Of a stretch of 5,367 nucleotides of DNA, positions 1-5,367 are shown piece by piece. This DNA is from Candidatus Rifleibacteriota bacterium (lineage in GTDB: Bacteria; Muiribacteriota; Ozemobacteria; Ozemobacterales; Ozemobacteraceae): assembly GCA_028691595.1 (NCBI GenBank), contig JAQUZA010000255.1, positions 1 to 5,367 of the forward strand, written 5' to 3'. The position numbers and the translations under genes were made by a program. Position 1 is the first letter of the stretch. Each line of letters opens with the position of its first letter. The notes under the pieces were generated by a model. It was not told where the DNA came from. It ran no database searches and was given only the letters and a program-made list of their open reading frames with translations.

Positions 1-52
1 GGTAGCAGGAACCAGTTACGCAGCCCGCAGCGCCATGAAAAGAAATTTTCAT
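1..52 (-). CDS. Beta-CASP-type metallo-beta-lactamase-fold protein, N-terminus only (runs off left edge)
   Basis: Only the first 17 codons are in the window; they translate to MKISFHGAAGCVTGSCY. The pattern of a short beta strand followed by GAAxxVTGS is the usual opening of the metallo-beta-lactamase/beta-CASP family (YSH1/CPSF73-like proteins), which are mostly zinc-dependent RNA-processing nucleases in the cytoplasm. The start is supported by an AAAGGA Shine-Dalgarno sequence 5 nt before the ATG. The gene begins 22 nt after the stop of the 143-residue gene on the same strand, so the two are probably co-transcribed. The zinc-binding HxHxDH motif would lie beyond the edge and cannot be checked, so nuclease activity is inferred from the family only. 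The reading frame is open to the window end. Confidence 0.72.
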   Translation of the reverse strand, partial: MKISFHGAAGCVTGSCY

Positions 53-57
53 AGAAA

Positions 58-63
58 TCCTTT
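58..63 (-). promoter_or_regulatory. Shine-Dalgarno sequence of the beta-CASP gene
   Basis: AAAGGA on the minus strand lies 5 nt upstream of the ATG at 52-50. It is the clearest ribosome binding site in the window, and it decides that the short edge frame is a genuine gene start rather than read-through from the upstream gene. Confidence 0.7.
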
Positions 64-74
64 CGACCTGTGAA

Positions 75-506
75 TCAAGTTGAGATCTTTACTGAAGTAT
101 TGATTGGCAGCTTTTTATTTTTCGCGTAGGCGAGCAGTTTGTCCTGGCGGATTGTATGCTCGGTTTCGAATTCAGAACCGCGGTCAGTTTTATATAAAAC
201 CCTGACCATTTTTCCCCAGGCGTTGAAAACCGTAGAGACTTCGGTAACTTTGCCGCCATCGGGTGCTTCAAAGATGCGGGGAAGAAAGCAGATAAGGCCA
301 TATCGGCCTGGAGCGATCAGATAGACGTGCTGCTGAAGTTTGGGCGGCAGTTGCCGATATTCTTCAGGGTAAAGGGGAAGATAGGTGCCAACCGTGCCAA
401 AATCGCCGGGATCGATCAACCCGGCAAAGGGCCTGGAAAATGATTTGATACCTAGCGCACTGAGAATTTCGTTGATGTGTTCGCGTGCAACTATTTTAAC
501 TGCCAT
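75..506 (-). CDS. Conserved-looking hypothetical protein, 143 residues, function unknown
   Basis: I do not recognise this protein. It is a complete frame from ATG to stop, with no signal peptide, no membrane segment and a single cysteine (Cys73), so it is probably a soluble cytoplasmic protein. The N-terminal ~25 residues look like a short amphipathic helix. Residues ~28-82 are rich in Pro, Gly and aromatic residues (for example GTVGTYLPLYPEEY at 37-50 and APGRYGLICFLPRIFEAPDG at 65-84). Residues ~85-108 look like beta strands. The C-terminal ~30 residues are Lys-rich. The compact beta-rich pattern could suit a small binding or regulatory domain, but that is a guess. It starts 53 nt after the alr stop behind a candidate promoter of its own and is followed 22 nt later by a beta-CASP gene. 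There is only a weak AGG ahead of the ATG, and no nearby alternative start. Coding is supported by its full use of the interval between its neighbours. Confidence 0.75.
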   Translation of the reverse strand: MAVKIVAREHINEILSALGIKSFSRPFAGLIDPGDFGTVGTYLPLYPEEYRQLPPKLQQHVYLIAPGRYGLICFLPRIFEAPDGGKVTEVSTVFNAWGKMVRVLYKTDRGSEFETEHTIRQDKLLAYAKNKKLPINTSVKIST

Positions 507-515
507 AAGGAGCCT

Positions 516-544
516 ATTCTATTCTGGTTTGCCAAGCATTTCAA
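516..544 (-). promoter_or_regulatory. Candidate sigma-70-type promoter for the 143-residue gene
   Basis: On the minus strand, TTGAAA (544-539) and TAGAAT (521-516) are separated by exactly 17 nt. An uninterrupted A8 tract (554-547) sits just upstream of the -35 box, in the position of an UP element. The site lies wholly in the gap between alr and the 143-residue gene. Transcription starting 6-8 nt after the -10 box would begin about 508-510, only a few bases before the ATG at 506, giving an almost leaderless mRNA. The match is good by eye, but it has not been tested and the sigma factor preference of this organism is unknown. Confidence 0.5.
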
Positions 545-559
545 GATTTTTTTTGTGCC

Positions 560-1684
560 TCAATAATCGTCGAAAAACCGACGAACCCGTTTATTAATCT
601 GACAAGTCACCTCGTAAGTGATTGTTTTTAATTTTTCTGCCCACTCATAAGCAGAAATACTCTGGCAGCCTGAATCGCCGATAAGAACGACTTCGTCGCC
701 GACTTTAACATCGGTATTGGGGCCAAGATTGCACATGCTCTGATCCATGCAGACTCTGCCTACTACCGGGCATGAACGCCCGTTGATAAGAACCCGCCCT
801 GTATTTGAGAAAAGACGGTTGAACCCATCTGCATAACCTGCGGGGAAAGTAGCGATCCATGAGTCTTCTGGTGCGATCCAGATACGGCCATAGCCAACAG
901 AACCGCCCTTTGGCACGAGCTTCAAAAAGGAAACCCTGGTCTTAAAACTCAAACCAGGCTTGAGAAGTATTGTCTGCGGAGTCTCATCGGAAGGGTAAAA
1001 GCCATAAATCATGATACCTGGCCTGACCATATCGCACCAGCTTTCGGGGTGAGCGAGAACTCCGCCACTGTTGGCGCAGTGAACCAGAGGAAATTTGAAT
1101 TGCAGGCGGCTTTCAATTTCTGCGACAATTTTTTTGAAGCGCTCGATCTGTCGCTGAGTAAACGATTTGCTTCCTTCGTCGCTAACCGGCAGATGGGTCA
1201 TCGCACCACCCAGCTTAAGATTGGGGCAGCGCTTAACTATTTCATCGGCAAGATTAATTGCTTCTTCAGCTGCAACTCCGATTCGGCCCATGCCGGTTTC
1301 TATTTTCATGTGAACTTCACACGTTTTGTTGATGGCGGCACACACTTTTTGCAGTTGACGGGTGTTTTCAATCTCACAAACCGCAAGAGACAAATCATTT
1401 TTTACCGCCTCTTCCATCTCTTCAGCAAAAGCAGGGCTGAATTTTAAAATTGGCAGACCGATACCCGCCTGTCGCAATTCAAGGCATTCGGGAACAGTAG
1501 CAACCCCTAACCAGTCAACACCGATATTCTGGGCCATGCGCGAGACCTCAACAGCTCCATGGCCATAACCATCAGCCTTAACGGCGATTAGAATTTTTCG
1601 ATCAGGGCCTACAGCTTTGCGGATGTTTTCAATATTACTGCGGATATTGGCAAGATGAATTCTGGCGTGAGTTTGATAAAGCAT
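560..1684 (-). CDS. alr: Alanine racemase, PLP-dependent
   Basis: This cytoplasmic enzyme interconverts L- and D-alanine and supplies D-Ala for peptidoglycan. Its 374 residues are the normal length for the family. The N-terminal PLP barrel carries the AVKADGYGHG motif (34-43) with Schiff-base Lys36. Lys127 and Arg134 in KIETGMGRIG keep the spacing of the carbamylated Lys and the PLP-contacting Arg of classical Alr. His164 lies in the THLPVSDE segment, and Arg221 in RPGIMIYG is the pyridine-nitrogen Arg. The C-terminal beta domain carries the second catalytic base Tyr265 (SVGYGR) and the GRVCMDQ motif (309-315). All key residues are present, so it should be active. The protein has 12 cysteines, which is many for an Alr and fits an anaerobic cytoplasm. 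It starts 6 nt after the orr stop; a weak AGGT overlapping that stop lies 9-10 nt before the ATG, suggesting translational coupling to orr. Confidence 0.96.
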   Translation of the reverse strand: MLYQTHARIHLANIRSNIENIRKAVGPDRKILIAVKADGYGHGAVEVSRMAQNIGVDWLGVATVPECLELRQAGIGLPILKFSPAFAEEMEEAVKNDLSLAVCEIENTRQLQKVCAAINKTCEVHMKIETGMGRIGVAAEEAINLADEIVKRCPNLKLGGAMTHLPVSDEGSKSFTQRQIERFKKIVAEIESRLQFKFPLVHCANSGGVLAHPESWCDMVRPGIMIYGFYPSDETPQTILLKPGLSFKTRVSFLKLVPKGGSVGYGRIWIAPEDSWIATFPAGYADGFNRLFSNTGRVLINGRSCPVVGRVCMDQSMCNLGPNTDVKVGDEVVLIGDSGCQSISAYEWAEKLKTITYEVTCQINKRVRRFFDDY

Positions 1685-1690
1685 TTTTAA

Positions 1691-2797
1691 TTAACCTGCA
1701 ATTACTACTTTCTGAACATATTCTGAAGTTGAAAGGGCAAGTAGAGCACCATACCCCGGAAAAAAGGCTACCTCGTCGCCCACTTTAATCTGGCGAACGG
1801 CATCTGTCACGTCAAGAATTAGATGATCGCTTGATCCGCCGAGAACAATAATGCCATTTTCGACCGGAGTGATTCCGTCGACCACAACGTCCTGACGACC
1901 AATATTGCAGATTACCCGCTTCCTCAGACCGCGGTCAACGAAATCCTGACTGCCGCCAAAAGCGTCCTGGCCACGGTCGCCAATTGGCATTGACGGTTTC
2001 GTTTCTGCCTCGATTACCTCAGCGACCGCAATAAAGGTATCCTGGCGCGTGCCCTCCCAGGGCGAACGGTCAATCACGTTGCGCCCCAGAACAATGGCTT
2101 CACCAATGCGGTAGAGATTAACCGCCTCAGGCAGGCGACCTTCGGCCATGATTGGTAGCCCTGAACTGTTGCCGCCACAGATAACCGGCAACGCAAGGCC
2201 CGAAGCCCGGCGACACTCATCAACGGTTTTTACCAGCAGAGTCATATTTTCGACAGAGGGAATTACCCCACCGTAACAGGCCAGGTTGCAACCCATGCCA
2301 ATGACTTCGATGCCGCTTATGGTTGAAGCTTCTTTTACAAGGTGGGCCGCCTTATCTGGCCAGATGCCTTCACGCAGATCACCCACATCGATCATGATTA
2401 TAACTTTATGGGTTCGCTGCTGAATAACAGCTTCTTTACCAAGGGCTGCAATCGTCTGCAGACTTGAATTCAAGCTTATATCTGCGACCTCTACCACCTC
2501 TGCCGCCCTCGAGACGGGTGGCAGACGCAAAAGAAGAAATGGCCCGGGCATTCCTGCCTGACGCAGTTTCCAGAGATTTTCGATTCTTGAATCAGCAAGC
2601 ATGTCGGCCCCACCCGCAACCATGGCTGCGGCAACCGCCTGGTGAGCAGCAGTTACCTTGGTGACACAGGCAAGACTGACCCCGGCCCGGTGGCATTGCC
2701 CGGCAATAGCCTGAGTATTCTGGCGAATGCGGTCAGGATAAATTTCCAGCCGCGGGGTGTGGTATTTAACTGTTGCCATCGCTTTGTAATCAATCAT
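1691..2797 (-). CDS. orr: Ornithine racemase (Orr family), fold-type III PLP enzyme
   Basis: Orr converts L-ornithine to D-ornithine, the substrate of B12-dependent D-ornithine 4,5-aminomutase in anaerobic ornithine fermentation. The 368-residue product has the alanine-racemase N-terminal barrel with PLP Lys47 in CVTKV, then LADSRIENL (67-75), MIDVGDLREG (135-144), NLACYGGVIP (171-180), GGNSSG (208-213), RIGEAIVLGR (230-239), RQDV (301-304) and GGSSDHLILDV (320-330). As I recall it, this set is typical of characterised Orr and differs from Alr, which lacks the CYGGVIP and SSDHLILDV segments. The start at 2797 is chosen over the longer frame opening at 2887, which would bury 98 nt in the upstream gene. 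It gives an 8-nt overlap with the glmL-like stop and a weak GGA before the ATG. A second ATG at 2779 has no ribosome binding site. Substrate cannot be read from sequence; lysine or broad-specificity racemases are related, so ornithine is inferred from family and context. Confidence 0.88.
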   Translation of the reverse strand: MIDYKAMATVKYHTPRLEIYPDRIRQNTQAIAGQCHRAGVSLACVTKVTAAHQAVAAAMVAGGADMLADSRIENLWKLRQAGMPGPFLLLRLPPVSRAAEVVEVADISLNSSLQTIAALGKEAVIQQRTHKVIIMIDVGDLREGIWPDKAAHLVKEASTISGIEVIGMGCNLACYGGVIPSVENMTLLVKTVDECRRASGLALPVICGGNSSGLPIMAEGRLPEAVNLYRIGEAIVLGRNVIDRSPWEGTRQDTFIAVAEVIEAETKPSMPIGDRGQDAFGGSQDFVDRGLRKRVICNIGRQDVVVDGITPVENGIIVLGGSSDHLILDVTDAVRQIKVGDEVAFFPGYGALLALSTSEYVQKVVIAG

Positions 2798-4127
2798 GCT
2801 TTTCCGTCCACTTTTTGAAAGTATTTTTAACCAGCTCGGGGTAGTCGTGACAGATGGTACCCAGAGCAGAAAAAAGATAGTTTGCATCGAGCATTATACG
2901 TGCTGAAGGCTTTGGCAGCAGGTACTTACCTGGCCCGGTACACACGGCGCGCAGGATCTCATCGCCCCCCTCAACCCGGGTAAGGGCACCGCCAGTGCCA
3001 ATAACCCAGTTGACTGCGGTCAGGTCTTTGCCCTTGACGATCTGCTTTTTTCCTGAGGGGGTGTAAAGATCGGCAATAACCCCGGCATGCCTGCGAACTC
3101 CGGTTTCAACGGCTTTTTGACACAGCCAGCGGGTCATCTCTTTTTCTGATTCTGTGGCAGGCATGGCCTTGATTTCTTCAAGGTGTTTTCTACGGTCTTC
3201 TTCTTCAGAAATTTCTATGATATTGGCAGCGTTGACATAAACACCGAGGTCACCCTCAACCGTTCGCTTGGCATGAGGTTCAGGGTCGACAAGCTTGTCG
3301 GCAAACTCTCGGCTGCCATCGGTCACAGAATGAACATCGGTAGTTGCGCCGCCGACATCGATGACGAGAACATCTCCGGCAACTTCGGCAAAAAGCTCTG
3401 CTGCTTTGAGAACCGCGCCAGGAGTGGGAATTATCTGCCGGTCAGTAAGGCTTTCAAGGCGTTCCATGCCAGGTGCATGAATTATATGGCGCGAAAAAAG
3501 CTCCTGCATTCGTTTTCTTAAAGGTTCAACATTCAGCACATCAACATCAGGAAAAACATTTGGAGCAATCATCAGCTCTGTTCCTGATTTATAAAAAATA
3601 TTTTCGACCGCACGTTTGAGAGCAGCGTTGCCCGCGTAAACTACTGGAACCCCCAGATCGAGCGAGCCAAGCTTGATCGCGTTGGCAAGCACCACCTCAC
3701 GGGCACCAAAATCAACTCCACCGGCGAGAATAACCATATTGGGGTTAATCTCTTCGATCTCTTCGAGGTCAAATTCGCTCAGATCTCCGGCCGTAACCAT
3801 CTTAATTATGGCACCGGCCCCCAGACTTGCTTCTTTTGCTGCTCTGGCGGTCATATTATAGGTCAGACCGTGAACAGTAACCCGCAAGCCTCCGGCGGCA
3901 GAGCTATTGGCAAAAACTTCAGCGGTATCGGTGTTGAAGCCGCTGCTGGTCTCAAGGTCTTCAATAGCGGCGAGCAGACCGATGCCGACATTTCCCTGAA
4001 GAACAGAGGTTGGTGCAAAACCCTGAGCCACGTGCATCAGGGCATTTTCGGGGTCACGAATGAAACCGTTTGCCTTGGTTATGGTGCTGCCAACTTCGAG
4101 GGTTAAGAAATCAAGATTCTTGCTCAT
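2790..4127 (-). CDS. glmL: GlmL/MutL-family ASKHA ATPase, aminomutase accessory protein (ornithine-degradation type)
   Basis: Members of this family (often labelled MutL, unrelated to the mismatch-repair MutL) sit beside adenosylcobalamin-dependent glutamate mutase or ornithine aminomutase and are thought to act as ATP-dependent maintenance or reactivation factors in the cytoplasm. The 445-residue length is typical. ASKHA landmarks are visible in order: phosphate-1 loop EVGST (11-15), ILAGGVDFG (133-141), VVYAGN (162-167), phosphate-2 motif VLVIDVGGATTDVHSV (253-268), RTVEGDLGV (288-296) and adenosine-site motif VIGTGGALT (375-383). The immediate downstream overlap with orr favours the ornithine branch over glutamate mutase. 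The start at 4127 places the first beta strand and the EVGST loop as expected. No real Shine-Dalgarno sequence precedes it (AATAAACCT after the GH13 stop), so translation may depend on coupling to the gene 9 nt upstream. No mutase subunit gene is next to it, which is unusual. Confidence 0.88.
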   Translation of the reverse strand: MSKNLDFLTLEVGSTITKANGFIRDPENALMHVAQGFAPTSVLQGNVGIGLLAAIEDLETSSGFNTDTAEVFANSSAAGGLRVTVHGLTYNMTARAAKEASLGAGAIIKMVTAGDLSEFDLEEIEEINPNMVILAGGVDFGAREVVLANAIKLGSLDLGVPVVYAGNAALKRAVENIFYKSGTELMIAPNVFPDVDVLNVEPLRKRMQELFSRHIIHAPGMERLESLTDRQIIPTPGAVLKAAELFAEVAGDVLVIDVGGATTDVHSVTDGSREFADKLVDPEPHAKRTVEGDLGVYVNAANIIEISEEEDRRKHLEEIKAMPATESEKEMTRWLCQKAVETGVRRHAGVIADLYTPSGKKQIVKGKDLTAVNWVIGTGGALTRVEGGDEILRAVCTGPGKYLLPKPSARIMLDANYLFSALGTICHDYPELVKNTFKKWTEKHD

Positions 4128-4136
4128 AGGTTTATT

Positions 4137-5367
4137 TTACCAGGCAAATACGCAACAATCCCCGGGTTTAAGACTGTATTGCAGTTTCTGATTCTCAATC
4201 TTGAAAACACTGCTGCCGCCTTCGGCGATCAGGTTATCGAGCTGCTTTGTTTCGTTGCTGAGGCACCATTCAAGGCCAATTTCACCGGCCAGGGTGTTTT
4301 CGAGGTCGCGATTGAAGAGAACCATCAGATGCTGCCCCTCACCTCGTCTTATGAAGGCAATAACGTCAGCCTCGCCTGTCTGAACCATACAGAACGAATC
4401 ATTACCAGTCTGATTTACTGCGCCTGCAAAGTCGCGCCTCAACTGCAGAACCTTTTTGATAAAAGCGAACATTCCGTGCCTGCCGTCCCAGTTGTAGCCA
4501 CACAGATCGAATAATGCCAGTTTTTTGCCCTGCAATTTTTCGAGATCGGCATTTGAAAAATCAAGCCCGGTATTTACCGGCAGGGTTTCGCCGAGTTCCT
4601 GACCGGAATGAATGAATGGAATGGCGCGTGGGAGCATGGTATTGACCAGAAAAGCATATCTGGCGTAGCTTTCACCACCAGGTCGGCCGGCCGCGCGCGG
4701 AGTATTATGATTTTCGACTGCGCCAAAGAATGAAAGGGGAACGCCCTGGTTGCCCACATGGTTCAGCAGATCATACATACCATCGCGACGGTATTCTACC
4801 CACCAGGCATAACCTACGACAGCATTATAACCCGCATCAACGCTATCATGATTAATTTCAAAGTTTTCTGAAAGAAGAGCAAAATCTGGGTCGATAGTTC
4901 GCGCCTGGTTTATCAACTGTTGCATCAGGCTTACCGGCACCGCATGCCCCATATCAACCATTACCCCATCGATGCCGTATTTCTTCTGATAAGTCGGTAC
5001 CAGGTCGATGATTGTCTGCCAGAGTGGCATATTTGCAAGCTCTGGCCTTGCAAGTTTCTGATCATACATTCTGATGGTATTGTAGGCAATGTAGTTAAAC
5101 TCAGGATTTTTCGGGTCTTCGTCGCGATACATCCGCAGATAAGTCACATCGCCCCAGGGTGGTTGATTGTCATCGGGTGGCCAGTCGGCAAAAGCACCGG
5201 GAATACGAACTACACACTTTTTGCCGGTTACAGGGTCAGTACCTTCGCCGCGAAGCTGCTTCTTAGAGTTAAATTTCACGGTTTCAGCAGCGGGCGGCAG
5301 TTTAAAAAAGCTGCAATAATCGGCGTGAGGCCGAGGCAGTTCATTCAGGTCATGGGCCGAAACTTTA
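4137..5367 (-). CDS. GH13 alpha-amylase-family enzyme, 5' end beyond right edge; possibly maltosyltransferase-like
   Basis: The frame is open to the right edge, giving 409 visible C-terminal residues. The GTG at 5279 is only an internal Val codon, because 29 further codons precede it without a stop. Residue numbers here count from the first visible codon. Catalytic-barrel motifs are region II GIDGVMVDMGH (131-141, nucleophile Asp138), region III FALLSENF (162-169, acid/base Glu167), region IV FFGAVENHNTPR (213-224) and the GH13 hallmark PFIHSGQELGE (250-260). A C-terminal beta-sandwich follows to about residue 409. Two near-invariant positions differ: the Arg two residues before the nucleophile is Met136, and the region IV Asp is Asn221. 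The family hydrolyses or transfers alpha-1,4-glucans such as maltodextrins. The exact activity is not determinable; Thermotoga maltosyltransferase is one relative to compare. Region I and any signal peptide lie outside the window, so location is unknown. It is the first visible gene of the tight cluster, 9 nt before the glmL-like start. Confidence 0.85.
   Translation of the reverse strand, partial: KVSAHDLNELPRPHADYCSFFKLPPAAETVKFNSKKQLRGEGTDPVTGKKCVVRIPGAFADWPPDDNQPPWGDVTYLRMYRDEDPKNPEFNYIAYNTIRMYDQKLARPELANMPLWQTIIDLVPTYQKKYGIDGVMVDMGHAVPVSLMQQLINQARTIDPDFALLSENFEINHDSVDAGYNAVVGYAWWVEYRRDGMYDLLNHVGNQGVPLSFFGAVENHNTPRAAGRPGGESYARYAFLVNTMLPRAIPFIHSGQELGETLPVNTGLDFSNADLEKLQGKKLALFDLCGYNWDGRHGMFAFIKKVLQLRRDFAGAVNQTGNDSFCMVQTGEADVIAFIRRGEGQHLMVLFNRDLENTLAGEIGLEWCLSNETKQLDNLIAEGGSSVFKIENQKLQYSLKPGDCCVFAW

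Noticed and set aside
567..584. Inverted repeat TCGTCG / CGACGA with a 6-nt loop at the 3' end of alr, a possible terminator
   Set aside because: The 6-bp stem lies within the last alr codons and is not followed by a U-tract on the minus-strand transcript; the nearby T8 is on the plus strand only. It is more likely chance from the Arg-Arg-Phe-Phe-Asp-Asp codons.
1049..1447. Plus-strand open frame of 132 codons
   Set aside because: It lies entirely antisense within alr, whose catalytic motifs establish the coding strand. Its translation shows no recognisable domain.
2798..2887. Longer reading of orr starting at 2887
   Set aside because: It would overlap the glmL-like gene by 98 nt, and the extra 30 residues do not resemble an Orr N-terminus. 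The ATG at 2797 gives the normal family length.
3183..3521. Plus-strand open frame of 112 codons
   Set aside because: It is antisense to the phosphate-2 motif region of the glmL-like gene and has low-complexity, non-domain-like content: a shadow frame.
2790..4127. DNA mismatch-repair MutL
   Set aside because: The family label MutL is a naming coincidence. The protein shows ASKHA-type EVGST, DVGGATTD and GTGGALT motifs, not the GHKL ATPase motifs of the mismatch-repair protein.
4179..4514. Plus-strand open frame of 111 codons
   Set aside because: It is antisense to the conserved C-terminal part of the GH13 gene, with no promoter or ribosome binding site evident.
5277..5279. GTG at 5279 as the true start of the GH13 gene
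   Set aside because: The frame continues upstream without a stop to the window edge, and a GH13 barrel needs region I and about 100 or more residues before region II. The visible protein is therefore truncated by the window.

Overview
All supportable genes lie on the minus strand, so the window reads from high to low coordinates. From the right edge leftwards: a GH13 alpha-amylase-family glucanotransferase or hydrolase (5' end outside the window); a GlmL/MutL-type ASKHA ATPase of the kind that accompanies adenosylcobalamin-dependent aminomutases; an ornithine racemase (Orr family); an alanine racemase (Alr); an unrecognised 143-residue soluble protein; and the first 17 codons of a beta-CASP metallo-beta-lactamase-fold protein at the left edge.

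The first four genes are packed tightly: 9 nt from the GH13 stop to the glmL-like start, an 8-nt overlap between glmL-like and orr, and 6 nt between orr and alr. They probably form one transcription unit. A 53-nt gap follows alr. It holds a good sigma-70-like promoter (TTGAAA, 17 nt, TAGAAT, with an A8 tract just upstream) placed so close to the start of the 143-residue gene that its transcript would be almost leaderless. The metallo-beta-lactamase-fold gene begins 22 nt after the 143-residue gene and has its own Shine-Dalgarno sequence. No convincing intrinsic terminator, RNA gene, mobile element, repeat array or CRISPR was seen, and no gene-free stretch exceeds about 55 bases.

Functionally, the glmL-like/orr pair is a signature of the ornithine fermentation clusters of anaerobes. 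There, Orr makes D-ornithine for the B12-dependent D-ornithine 4,5-aminomutase OraS/OraE, and the GlmL relative is thought to maintain or reactivate the mutase. No oraS, oraE, ord, ortA or ortB lies in this window. Instead the pair sits between a sugar-active enzyme and a peptidoglycan-precursor racemase. It may be a detached part of the ornithine pathway, or the racemase may supply D-amino acids for another purpose.

The gene content points to an anaerobic, fermentative bacterium using both amino acids and alpha-glucans. The alanine racemase has 12 cysteines, which fits a reducing cytoplasm but is weak evidence. The phylum cannot be fixed from this window; clostridial, spirochaetal, Thermotogota-like or uncultured candidate-phylum hosts are all possible. 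The most distinctive molecular feature is the GH13 active site, where two near-invariant positions are changed (the region II Arg is Met, the region IV Asp is Asn) while the nucleophile and acid/base are kept.
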